A stretch of DNA of 64,000 bases from Crotophaga sulcirostris (Eukaryota; Chordata; Aves; Cuculiformes; Crotophagidae), in assembly GCA_013397455.1 (NCBI GenBank), contig VYZB01000212.1:935481-999480 (forward strand), read 5' to 3'. Below are positions 12,291 through 27,488 of the stretch, one piece after another. Each line of letters starts with the position of its first letter. Position 1 is the first letter of the stretch. The position numbers were made by a program, and so were the translations under genes. The notes below the pieces were generated by a model. It was not told the origin of the DNA, searched no databases, and worked only from the letters and a program-made list of their open reading frames with translations.

Positions 12291-15200
12291 CTGTAATGGC
12301 CTTTTTATTTTGAAGTCCTGGAGAGTGAATGCTTTGGGTGGGAGTTGGGAAGGTCCTCCTGCTAGTGTGAGTTAATTTGATATGTCTTTACCCATTCCAC
12401 TTACTCTGTCATGGAGAAACTGCATTGTAAATTTCATTTTCATTTTTTATTTCTTCTGAGGAAGCTTCTTAAGGGCTCAAGAAATTAAGCTCTTCAGTTG
12501 TGTAGGCTGTTGTTTGGTTTTTAGAAGTCTACATGTGGGAGTAATTATTTTGTGGGTAGTATTGCAAGCAAGATTACCTTTCTGCTTTTGTACCTCTCCT
12601 ACAGAGATACTAATACTTCTTTTGAGAGTTAAGAAAAAGGCTAAAGGATCAGACTTCCCCAAAATTTTGCTTGGAGTGTCTTCATCTGAAATACTTTCTC
12701 ATTCACTGTTTGGGAAGCCTTGCTGCCCAGTGTTCCTGCAGACTTCCATTGTTTCCACCACTCAGCCTGGGTAGTGTTGCTGTAGGTTCCTATGTAGATA
12801 AAAGAGCAGGTGTTGGAGAACAGAGCTGGTCTACCTCCCAGCTGACTTTGGAGTGCTATAGAAGCCTGTGATGCTACACAGTGGATTGAGCTATTGTTTT
12901 TTTGCCCTGCTTAAAAATAATAAAAAAAAGTAAAGCCAAAGAAACCATAAGCTGTGGAATCTTTTAATTGTGGATTGCCTGGATTACATGTACACACCTA
13001 CCTTCTGCTGAATGTGAATTACAGCTGAGTGTAGGGAAACTCACCATAAGGAATGCAAAAAAAAAAAAAAGGATGGAAAGAAGTCCTGCCCTTTGTCTAG
13101 GAAATCCTGATGCCTGAAGTTTTACACAAGGCGTGTCTGTGGAAGGTCCCTTAGCCGTGCTTCAGCTGTCCTGTGTCCTCCCATGGAAGTACTCCCCAGG
13201 CTACTGGTGAGGGTTTGCAGTGTGATTACTTCTGTCTGGGTTAGAGCTCATGAAGGATCAAATGAAGCAAGCCAGGCTAGGGAAATCTGTTGGAAGTCCA
13301 CAGCTAGAATTAGAGATACTTACAGGCCAGGTCATGTGGTTTAGGGCTTCCCAGGTGTTAACCTGACTCCAGCTAGCAGCAGTGCTTCCTTATTTTAAGA
13401 GCAGAGGGATTGTTTGGGGTAGAGCTCCTTTGATACAGAAACAATTTCCCAGACCAGTGAACATCTGTCGTCCCAGTAACCTCACTTGGGCTTGGCTACC
13501 CAAATCCTGAGCTAGTCTGCTTTCAGTTGGGGCTGGTTTCATTAGGGAAAAGACCCACAGGCCAGCAATGATGGAAGTATTCCCTTCCCTAGTAAGGACT
13601 CCTGATAACTATTCTGGGAAAAAATCCTGTTTTGAGTGTATAACCACGCTTGCTGAAATAAGTCTCAGCTGTAAATTGGAACGCTTTCAAACTTTTTTTC
13701 TTTCACTGTGCTCAGGCTATGAGTTGTCTTTGTTTTTCTAGGGCTTGTTCAAAGAGCCTTAACGTTGATTGACTGGGTTGCTGTAAGCCTGTTCTTTTCC
13801 TGTAGAGCTTCGGGATATATGTAGGAGAGAGGCTGCTTGGCAAGAGGGGAACATTTAGAGATACTTGCATCCTTCCTCCCCTTGTTTTGCAGGAGTACCT
13901 GGAGGAGAAGGGTGGGGTGTTTTTTCTTCTCTGCAGCATGAAGTGTAATGAACCAAATCTTTCTTGCAACAAGCAACTATGGAGCTGTTCCTTAATGCTT
14001 TTCACAGATTACTTGACGTTGAAAAAAGCAATTGTTTTGGAAAAGGGGTCACCCCCTGCCCACATTAGGTGTTTCTGTTCAGCCCAGTGAATCACAGCAA
14101 TTTCATAGGACTGTGCCTGTAGGAGTGAGTCTGAGTATAGTTTGCACTATACCATCATGACTTGGGAGCACAGGGATGCTTTTAGGACGCAAAATACACT
14201 ATTTCTGATCTTTGGACAAGGTATTCATCCAACTGCCAGCAGGTTGTATGACAAGGCTTTCTGGAGGAAATGTAGCTGTTTTCTGTTCTTTGTAACAGCT
14301 CATTTTGTAAAAGCAACCCATAAATATAAGAAAAATTATTATAAAGGGTAAAAAGAGAGACTGTTTATCACAGCAACTATACAGTTAAATATGATGGAGA
14401 CAGAGATTTTCAAGTTGGTTTTGAAGTTTTTACCACAAAAACATTATGTTTAATTCACATGAGTTGCTATTATTGAAGTGAGATTGTATCTAAAACTTTA
14501 AAACTGGTGTAGGATTGACTATCTGTCTTTAAAAAAAATTAGGATGTCCTAAATACTTCAGAATTTTTATGCACCTACTTGCTTTTTATTCAGTACTTCC
14601 CCACCTTCAGTTGTTTCTTGTACATAGATATTATGAAAATCGGTACCTTAAAAAGTAGTTAAATAGATAATGCAAGTAGGTAAGAAACTAAGCTGTCTAG
14701 GCAATCAGGCATGTTTTACAGCCTTAGTCAGTCTAAATGTGCTGTTCACTCCTGACTGGTCTTTCAGCTGCTCATTTACATATCCTGACAGCTGCCTGCT
14801 ATTCCAGAACACCTGAAAATCTTCAGACGTTTCCATAGTCAATGGGAAAATAAAGTCCTGGTGGGCCCCAGATGCAGGAAAGAGAGTATACAAATTCCTA
14901 AGTACCCTCTCTGCCCAAAACTTCATGATCCTGTGATTTCACTAATGTATCCTCCTCCCTGCCCCTTTCCTCTCCAAAAGCCACCCTCCTCTAAGGTTGC
15001 ATTCATGGTTTTGGCTGCAAAAGCTTTCTCTTGACAGTCAGTGCGTTTACACAGCACGTATATTCAAAATCTTAGAATGTAAAGTGTTCACTTCCAGTTA
15101 GTCTCCAGTAGCCATTTTATGGGACAACAGTCATTCTCCTTAAAAATGCTCCAGGATGGTTCATGGGCAGGTATAGCTTTTACCTCTTTTTCCCCCCAGG

Positions 15201-15709
15201 AGCAGTTAACTCCTGGCAAAGGCAGTTGACACACATGCCAGTGCTACAGTGTGTTGTTACCTGCTGTTATGGTACAAAAGGAGTTTGATTTTGTCTCTGT
15301 ACTAATATTTTATCAAGAGGATCTGATATCAGGTTTTGGGTGGCTCTGTAGCCTGGGAAGTTCAGCAGACCTGAACTGGTTCTCTGGACCACTTGAAAAC
15401 AGCAGATACTTTTCTAAAACTAAAGATAGAGAGGTGGAGTTTATATTGTTGGAAACAATTTAATGCCTCAATTTTCTCTGCTACTGCAGGCTAGCAAGGG
15501 GAAGGTGATGGTCACCCACAGAAGAGAAGGGCAGCTAAGTCTTACGGAGCTGTGGTGTCCTGGTCTTGGTGGCTCTGGAATGGCTTAGATGCACTCAGCT
15601 TGCTTGGAATTAGTGTCAGGGGCACTTGTCCTCAGATTTAGTGTTCCTTCAAACTTAGGAAAAAAAAAAGTTCCGTGAATAAGTTATTGCAAAAGCAGGT
15701 TGACCCATT
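12291..15709. other. Intergenic gap between convergent TSPAN12 and KCND2
   Basis: No exon, RNA gene or interspersed repeat was recognised here. There is an A-run at about 13060. Open frames on either strand (for example 13712-14005 minus and 14705-14926 minus) are short and unlike any protein I know. The region separates the inferred 3' ends of two genes transcribed toward each other. Confidence 0.55.
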
Positions 15710-15724
15710 CAAGCATGCAGATGT

Positions 15725-15757
15725 TTTATTTAAATATTCCTCAAATGTCTATTTATT
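15725..15757 (-). terminator. KCND2: Paired poly(A) signals, candidate distal end of KCND2
   Basis: TTTATT occurs on the plus strand at 15725-15730 and 15752-15757, which is AATAAA on the minus strand. A U-rich stretch lies downstream in the minus direction (the A-run at about 15660-15670 on the plus strand). Placement as the end of the KCND2 message is an inference. Confidence 0.45.
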
Positions 15758-18750
15758 CAGCATAACGCATGTATTATGCTGCCTTCTGAAATACGATATA
15801 TGACTGTCAAACAAAATTGTCAAAACAACAACCTCGGTTTCTTTGTATGATACACAGAAATAATTACATTTCATGTACAGTACAGATGCATTTTACACGG
15901 TCATCAACAGTCATTCACTACCAAAACAGCATTTAAATCACCTAAAACACCAAAAGAATTTGTATTTCCCAAATTCAGAATAAATTAATGATTTTGCATG
16001 TGACACATGGAAATAGGAGACAGGACCAGAATCTTGCAAAATCATACTAAATTATTCCTTAAGCTGCATTTTAAAAATGAAAGTACAAGTTGCTCCAGGG
16101 ATATAGCTGTTATGCAAGTGTATTGCTATAGTGCATTCTTTTTAGTCCATATGAAAAGGAGAATGAAGAGATTTTAAAAGACACATGACCTGACTCAGTC
16201 AGCTGGTTTCCTGGGTTGTACATTTTCTGTCCCAAAGTAAGTTTCATAACTCCTTTTTGCATTATTTACCTGAAATAACTAGTGAAGAAGTACCATGTGG
16301 CAGAAAGAAGTTGTCGTTACAGATTGCTAATGTCAAGGCAGTTTTTATACCAATAACTGTTTTGCAAAAGGCGGGGACCAAGTCGTTTTCTTTGTAAGAA
16401 TAACCATGGGTAGAAGTAAGGTGCAAGTGAAAACTCTGGGTCCATTCTGCCTCTCTTTTAAATCACATTAAAACTTACATAACCCACCAGCTTCAGCAGA
16501 TCTACTACTGCAATTTTTCAACAGGGTGAAAGAAAGGAGAGCAACATCAGGTAACCTACCTCAGCACAGTTTCTCAAGGAGTGCTCTGGGTCAGAGCACA
16601 GCCTGTGCTGCTGCTCTCTGTTAAGGTTTGAAAGACACGGAGAAGCTCAGTTTACAGCGAGACGGTTATTCTGATTTGCAGAAAAAGAGGGAAGTGTAAA
16701 AAGTAGGAAACTGCAAATTAACCAAGCTTCTGAATAAGTAAATGATAAGGTAAAAGAGTAATGCTTGAAACTACGTACTCCTTTTAACTGCAGTTTAATT
16801 CTAATATGTGCTATTGTTGTATTTTGGTGTACATACTGTAGCATGAGAGTCCATCATCTACTCTTCAATCTCTGTTGACAGGTAGAAAGACCAGTATTTG
16901 TGTGCAGTAAAAAGTGTATCAGCAGTAAGTTTGTTTTAGTGGGTATTTTCTCTTAATGTAAATTTTCAGGTCAGTAGAATGCTAGCAAATACTGTACTGA
17001 AACATACACTACTCAAACTATTAAATAACTGTGTTAATCATTTATTGTAATGGCGTCTAATGCACTGAGCCTTTTGATTTATATGCATATTTTATTTTGC
17101 AGACATGCAATTATTTCTGATCCAGTGTTTTGATGTATATATGTATGTATTGATATGCACATATTCCATGTATATTTGATGCATATGATGTATGGTATGT
17201 CATGTATATAGGAAGCAGTATGATACATCTCCTAATGCACTCTCATGAAGAAAAAATACACTTCTTTGTCAGAAAAGTTTCTGGTAGCATCAATGTCTTT
17301 AAAAATGAAGCCAAAAAGCCTTCATAGTAGAGCCTTCACATTAGCTTTTACGGGCTGTCAATGTGGCAAATTCCAACTGAAATAGATTATATTTTTGTAG
17401 CATTGGGACCCATTATTCTATCAGTATTCTTAGGTAATCAAATATCTTCACACAATATAAATTCTCAAACAAATTTTAGGATGCAAGCTTACAGATAATT
17501 GCAAGAAGAATTTATTTTTTTACTGAATATCTTTCAGTGTCTTCCAGCGTAGCCAATAGTTTGGATGCTGCAGAATGTCAACAAGGAAGGTTTGGAGAGA
17601 AGTGTTAGCTGATCCCAAAACCACCTTTGTTGTAATTTTAATTCAAATGGGATTGATCCTGCAAGAGTACATTGGGACAAAAGGTTTGTTCTGAAAATAC
17701 AAAAGTAGACAAGACGTCTATGGAAGAAAAGACTGTGTTGATTCAGCAGTAGCCTTGAAATCCCAAATAGTACGGTGATGTTGAAGTGGACAACAAACTT
17801 TCATAGGAATAGAGGACAGTGAACAAAAAGAAAAATGACTGAATAGCACATTCGTGGTACAGAGTTTGACTGTAAGATTATTTAAATGTTTGCCTTTAGA
17901 AGTATATAGTGTAGATGAAGCTGTGTAAAATACCTTAAAAAAAAGAAATCCTGATTCCTGATACAACAGGTGTACAATGACTTATTGCAGTTGTAACAGT
18001 ACCTAGGAAGCAAGATAAAACAATAGTAAATATTGAACTAACTGAACACCTTTAGTTCACTAATGAGTGTTTGAATAAGAAATACTGCATTTTTTCAAAG
18101 GGAAGTTATTTGTACAACTACCATGGAACATCAACAATCAGCTGTTGTAAGTGCACAGAAATGCCCCTTTCTACAGTAATATTTTATCATGCCTAATCTG
18201 AAAAACAACAAAAGTAAAGTGAGATCACAGCTCCAAATAATTTCAGCATGCATTATGGTTGTAGTTCTTTCAGTCAGTACAAACATATTTCATATGAGCA
18301 TTTTCTTCTTTCAATATTTGATAGTTTTTCAACAAGTTTGTGGTTTAATAACAGGAAAAAAAAGACATGTTATCAAAATGTTTCTCATTTTGCATTCAGC
18401 AGGAACACAGAGGTTTGTTTCTATTTTTTGTTTTGTGGTTTTTTTTCTTTTTCTAAAAAGAGCTCTCATGATAAGAAGAAGCATCAATGGGGACATTTCA
18501 TTGTGCTCATATAGTAAGTAAGAATGGTCACAGAAGATTCCACCGTGCGTCAGTTCGGACAAGGGGTAGGAAACTCCTTTTGGTTCACACGCTACGACAC
18601 CGAAACTCACAAAGTGTTTCGTTTCTCCTGAACCTCTCGGTCTGCAGCTGCTGGCGCACACGTCAAGGGGTGTTGTCTTTGTCAGCTCTCTCATTCCTCG
18701 CCACTCGTTTCTCACTGCTTGAACTCAGCTTGCAAGTGGTCTTTATGCTA

Positions 18751-18764
18751 ATTTATAAATAATT
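18751..18764 (-). promoter_or_regulatory. AU-rich element just after the KCND2 stop
   Basis: The minus strand reads AATTATTTATAAAT within 25 nt of the stop codon, containing TATTTAT. This resembles AU-rich stability elements; function is inferred only. Confidence 0.3.
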
Positions 18765-18771
18765 CCTTATT

Positions 18772-20535
<1,764 letters not shown>

Positions 20536-20783
20536 CTGTTAGACAGAGGCGTCCTCTCCACACATCTGATCTGGATGGTGCTGAGCTCTTGTACGCTGCC
20601 TGGACGGCTGCCAGTGATAGTGGTGTTTGGGATGCGGTAAGTCTTTTTATGTCTTCGTGAGCAGCAAGTGCTGGTAACACCTTGTTGAGACGAGAGAGAG
20701 GGGCTGTGGCTGGGGGGTCTGTTGACTGTGGAAACCTCCATACAGCTCTCTTCATAGACTTGCTCATCCACAAACTCATGATT
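20536..20783 (-). CDS. KCND2: KCND2 (Kv4.2) coding exon 5, cytoplasmic C-terminal region
   Basis: This 248-nt minus-strand exon follows acceptor ...gactag and ends at AACAG|gtactt. It encodes 82 residues plus two bases of a split Ser. It opens [10 protein letters not shown] and carries the [20 protein letters not shown] block typical of Kv4.2, then the Ser equivalent to human Ser552 (a PKA site) in RPGSVQEL, and [13 protein letters not shown] at the end. Kv4.2 identity rather than Kv4.3 rests on the VNRP and [15 protein letters not shown] segments. The stretch between IPN and GS is the most diverged part (IPNTTITGS here), which fits a disordered tail. The frame continues cleanly into exon 6. 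Confidence 0.97.
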
Positions 20784-23700
20784 CTAGTCCAGAGGAACCC
20801 AACAAAGGGACAAAGCACACAGAAATATAATTAAAGCGAACATATTAATCGTGACTGTTTAAAGGCTTAAATTGACAAAACTGAATAAACTGGGAAAGTT
20901 AGACAGTTTATTCTTGATTATGGTGTTTAGCCCACATTAGTCTGGGCTGAATACCAATACAAATGTAAATGCTGGAACAAAACACTCAGAGCTCTAAATA
21001 AGAAAAAGTTAATCCAAATTATTTTGTAAAATAGCACGATTGTAATGTAGTTTGCCTCATAAATATCTGTATAATCTATGAAGTACCACAAAACAGGGGA
21101 TTGTGTTTATTAATAAAAATGCAAGTGGTGCTTAAGTAGATGCTCTAAATGCCATTTGGAAATAAATAAGATTTGTTCTATTGAACTATAACAAAATGAA
21201 AATTATAAATATCTTCCAGAGGATTTTATAAAGCTTCCTGTTAGAAATCAGGATCTGAAACTGTGTTTTGAGGTATGCATCTATGTAAAAGAAAATGACT
21301 AAATTAAATAGAAGTTTTGATTAGATGAGATGAGACAGTTATTTAAAAGCATCCAAAAAGTTCTTCATTACTGTAGGTGGATGCATTGAAAGCAGTTTAG
21401 AAGACTGAGCATTTAATTAAATGAAGTAGTCTTTATTCATGCAATCTTTGCTTAATTTTTACAGTCATTTTTACAGTCATTTTAAAGCAGCAGCCCAAAC
21501 TAAACAGAGATTAAGATAGTTCATGTGCAATTTGGGAAAGCCTCCTTTTTTGAAAAAAAACCTCTCTCCTGTAACTACTGGAATCAGTCTGCATATCCTG
21601 AGAATGGTTTAGGGAGCATTTTCTGGGTTGTTTTATGCTCTACTTGATCTCATTCACTTTAAGTTTGTTAGCGTGCTGCATCTTTGTGTATTAGAATGAG
21701 AAAATTTATTTTTTACTCCAAAGAATGATGCACTAATTGGAAGGGTGTTGATGTTTTCCTGGAGAATTACAGTACAGTGCTAGTATAAAATATGTAAGCA
21801 AATTAGACAGAGTAACAGCGTAAGTTTGTTTGCTGCAAATAGAAATACATATTATTTTTATTTCCATTTCTTCTGTTGTTCTTCACTCACATATAAGTTT
21901 GTGTGGAAATGAGTGATGTTGAAGAATGCCAATTTCAAGTGATACGGAAAGAAAGAATTTGCTTGAACATTGACTTTTATAAGGCGTATGTCAGTCACAA
22001 TCAAGATTTTGCATGTGATCACACAGTGGACATAAAATTCAGAGAAAAAAATTACCCAATTGCTATCTTTAGATTACATTCAGTGGCTTACAGTATGTTT
22101 GCCAAGAACTCTACTAGTTTTCCAATTAAAAGTAATTTTGTGCTTCCTAAAACTTTTATGGAACGACCAACTCAATTCAATTCAACTCAATTCAATTTGT
22201 AGGGTCCATTAAAGAGAGTTATTGAGTGAACTTTTAATATAGAATGGAAACATTTTGAAACATTATAATTGCACAAGTTAATATATTTGATTACACTTAT
22301 TAATTAACTGCTCTTAAATCACCTAAAGGTAGCCTGTAAAATCTAATTTTCAGTGCAATTATTTTCATTATTAATGTAATTTTCACAGAATTCCATAACA
22401 TTGCCCACACTGCATTTTTAGAGTGGAAGATATCTTATCCTATTAACTTTAAAGAGCTGAAAAAGAGAATATATGCTTTCACTTAGTGTCATGTGGACTG
22501 ATGCTTATACCAAATGATACTTCAAAGGATGAAGCAAAGCTAAGAAGACACCTTACTCTTGCTGTAAAACCATGATCAAGCAGCTTGCCAGGTTTCACAA
22601 GCTGAGGGCCCAAAATTTCTAGTTCCCACTAAAATTTTAGAAATGCATGATCTGACCTGGCAGTTGCAGAATATGACTTGGAACCCCTGCACACATTTTT
22701 GTCTTCATGTGTCATATGGACATGAGTGCCAGTAGCAGGACCCAACAAACAAGGAAAAAAAGAAAGTAGATTCTAAGCAAATTTGGGAAACAAGATAATA
22801 TGTGCTTTATAGATTTATTTTTTTTTACAAAAACCTTTGTTTAAAAAAAAAAAGAAAAAAGAACAGGCCTACATATTCAATCATTATGATTAGAGGAGAT
22901 GTGAAACTTTGGGAGATCAATCTATCTCCCATCAAATGAAGAGAATTTTTTTTTCCATGATTTCTATGTGAGTTTAACAAGATCTGGGGCTGCTACTAGG
23001 GTTTTTAAGTATGTAATGTTCAACTGTGGAACAATTTTTTAAGGCAGATCACTATTATCAGGTTCTAGTACAAAATGTCTCAAAAATGTTCCAAAAGGAT
23101 CCAGCCTCATTCTTGGCAAAGAAACCACATTTTGCTCTGAATAGGAAGCAAGACATTTTGTCCTACAGCACACTTTATAAAAATGGATACTCCAAAAGTA
23201 AGAATGGAGAAGGCATAAGCACCCGTGGGAGGATGTATTACTATCTAAGTGATGTAACAACTGGGCCGTTTTATTCACAAAGAAATGCTGTCGAAAGGAC
23301 ACCATTAAATTATACATAGACATACATCATATTTTAATTTAGCAGTCTCTGTTGTGGGAAAATTTTTAATCCTTTTTTTTTTGAGAAAGAGCAGAAAGAC
23401 TTTCACATTGATCTCCATCAAATACAGCAGAAGCATTATGTCTTTGAATGAAAATCTAAAACTAGTCTATAAAGATAAGACAAAATAGCATGAAGTTCCT
23501 CTATGTATACAAAACTTAGTGAAATTGTATAATTTTTTAAATGCATCTGGAACTTCTAAAACTAGATGCAAATTTGTAAATGGTAGTTTAATGGATGTTG
23601 ATCAACTTACCTAAAATATAAGGTAAATTCTACATGACAATATTACCCTCAAAAAAATATAAAAATTCAAGGAGATAATTTTAGTGTGTCCTATGTGACA

Positions 23701-24601
23701 TTTCCAAATCTACAAATATTAAATTCACTATAATTAATTATTATGTTCTTAGTTTCCTTAGGGAATGATAAAAAAGGAAAAAATGTAAGTTTAGGGATGA
23801 TTAGGGTTATTGCTGTGATGTTACCTGTCCAGAAATATACTATCAGTAAACATGGCACATATTACTGAATCATAACTCTGCTCTAGTTTACTGTCCTTTA
23901 TGGCTGTATAATTATTCAGGTATTGACCAGGGAAAAATATAGAGAGCACATAATAAGCAGTCTTTTTGATTTATAGGGAGTTTCAAATCTAGATGAGCAT
24001 ATTTAGGCTGTTAAGAATTACATCAGTTATTTCTACAGGGATCTCAGTGTCTAAACTGAAGCCAAAAGACTTTGAAGCTTTGCACCTGCATCTGAAATAA
24101 GCACTTGAAGTTTCAAAATAGGATGTTTGGGGATCCTCTTTTACAGTCACTGCAGTGAGAATCGCGTGCATGTCTGAGGGAACACTCAGCAGCTCTCCCT
24201 GTACAAAAGCCCAACACGTGCTCAGGCAAACACTTGCTTTGCCTGCGCTGGGTATTGAATGTGTAAGGATTACAAATTGTGTTGTGGGAACTGTACTGCA
24301 GAAAACTACAAATGGTAACAGTATAGAATGTAAAAAAACCATAATGAAGGTGACACATACAGCTTGCCTATACTGATGTCATCTCACTGGTGCCAGTATC
24401 TTTCACCCTAGATGAGGCTCTCATCTAGGATCTCTCTGTTATTTATATGCAGTGGGTATAATGCCTTAAAACAAGATAAAACCACTTGTCTTCCCAGTTA
24501 ACTGCTTTCCTATAAAGGCTTATTAATTAGAATAAATACTGAAAACATTCAAAACTAGCTGGTCTTGGAATTCACAGGAAAAGGCAGTTCTCTTTTCTTA
24601 C
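20784..24601 (-). other. KCND2: KCND2 intron 4
   Basis: The minus-strand donor is gtaag (plus 24597-24601) and the acceptor is ctag (plus 20784-20787). It contains a (CAATT)n tract at 22169-22198 and A/T runs near 22820-22860. Overlapping open frames on both strands at 23026-23323 have no recognisable homology. Confidence 0.9.
22169..22198. repeat. Pentanucleotide (CAATT)n microsatellite
   Basis: The tract reads as imperfect tandem copies of caatt, with one variant unit (caact), over about 30 bp in KCND2 intron 4. Confidence 0.8.
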
Positions 24602-24697
24602 CGTAGTTTTTTCCAGGCAGTGAAGCAGGTGGTGGTGCTGTGTTTCAAAGGAAGAGCCAGATTTGCCAACAAAGGCCTGTTCTTCTTCATTGGAGGA
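24602..24697 (-). CDS. KCND2: KCND2 (Kv4.2) coding exon 4 with dendritic-targeting dileucine motif
   Basis: This 96-nt exon (32 codons, phase 0) follows acceptor attaacag and precedes donor gtaaga. It begins [14 protein letters not shown] and ends with the [16 protein letters not shown] block (Leu-Leu codons at 24623-24628). In rodents that 16-residue block has been reported as the motif that sends Kv4.2 to dendrites. The start differs from human as I remember it (Ser-Ser-Glu-Asp-Glu-Gln there, Ser-Ser-Asn-Glu-Glu-Glu-Gln here), so this linker is one residue longer, while the dileucine half is unchanged. The contrast suggests strong constraint on the targeting signal and little on the linker. 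Confidence 0.97.
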
Positions 24698-26404
<1,707 letters not shown>

Positions 26405-26650
26405 TCACTTGTACTCATATCCATTATTCTGTTTATCTAAAACTGTTAATTGGAATCAGCTGCTTATGAATACCAATATCATAATCACTGAAAGGCTGCA
26501 TTGCATCTGTCCTCCAGGTGGAGCGAATGATAAATGCCTACCTATTTAAAATGCAAATGACAGAAGTTTTTATTTGTTTGCATGCATCAGCTAATGATAA
26601 CAATGGATTTTGGAGACGGGATTAGACAGATCAGCATGTAAATGCCTCCC

Positions 26651-26669
26651 TTTTTTTTTTTTTTTTTTT
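26651..26669. repeat. T19 mononucleotide run
   Basis: Nineteen consecutive T in KCND2 intron 2. No retroposed body was recognised beside it. Confidence 0.85.
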
Positions 26670-27477
26670 CATTGCTGCAACTATGCCATTCCTTATGCCT
26701 GGCAGATCAGGAACATGGGCATCCATCTCAGCTGCTCCTGCAGTGAATATCTCTTTAAAGGGGAAGAAATGGTTCAGAAAAAGATAATATTGCAAATGCT
26801 GTAAGGTGTTTTCTCAGAGCCTTCTGGGGCTTTAGAGTAACAGAATGTGATGATGGTTTTTTATGCTGTCTCCCAACTAAGTTCTTGAATGCTTACCAGG
26901 CCTTATAAAAACCTTTTTACCTCTTCATGTCTCTTGGTATAATCAGACTTAATACTTGTCATCATTGGTCATAATCTGTCCATAATCTAACTTTTCAGAG
27001 ACTGCAGGCATCAAATTTCTGGGAGATATCTGAGATTTTTCAGGTAATCTTCGTTGCTTGTGAAGGAGACTTCCATTCCACAGCAGAAGATAGCTCTCAT
27101 CACAGAGCAGAAGGTGCTTCATGAGCAAAGGACACTTTGCATCCACTGACTTTTGAACAACAGATAAAAGCCAACATTAGGGGAGAGTGTGAAGCATGAC
27201 TCTCTTAGCCAATAGTACAGAAAACAAGATTTTATGGGATTTCTAGCATGGCGTCCTGGTTCCATCATTTTTTATGCCTGGTTTTGTGTGTAAAAGGGAG
27301 TCTGGGTTTATCTTCATGCATTGTTTTCTGATTCTGAAAATGCTGAGCAGCATCTGGAGTTGAATGGAGCACAGGAGACACAGTAAAGAACTCAAAAACC
27401 TGATATTGATATTTTAATAGGGATTTTCACATCTGATAATTACTCAGTTGATACTTTAAGAACATAGAGCATTTCTG

Positions 27478-27488
27478 CCCCCCCCCCC
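27478..27488. repeat. C11 mononucleotide run
   Basis: Eleven consecutive C on the plus strand in KCND2 intron 2. Isolated, with no repeat family recognised beside it. Confidence 0.85.

Larger units (their letters stand above)
15710..18771 (-). other. KCND2: Probable KCND2 3' UTR
   Basis: This is the sequence downstream of the KCND2 stop codon on the minus strand, as far as a pair of AATAAA signals at 15725-15757. It is AT-rich, lacks splice-like exons, and begins with an AU-rich segment (reverse complement of 18751-18764, containing TATTTAT). The first 250 nt after that are unusually CpG-containing for this neighbourhood. The roughly 3-kb length is plausible for this gene, but the end is inferred. 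Other minus-strand AATAAA signals (for example near 17090) could give shorter forms. Confidence 0.5.

Noticed and set aside
18329..18715. 128-codon minus-strand frame after KCND2
   Set aside because: It lies in the inferred KCND2 3' UTR, has low-complexity parts (runs of Lys and Thr) and no recognisable homology.
22381..22440. acagaattccataaca...gtggaagatatctta, considered as a CR1 3' end
   Set aside because: Only weak resemblance to the CR1 tail and no body sequence follows.
23026..23323. Overlapping frames open on both strands, considered as a mariner-like remnant
   Set aside because: No transposase catalytic motif or terminal inverted repeat could be found.
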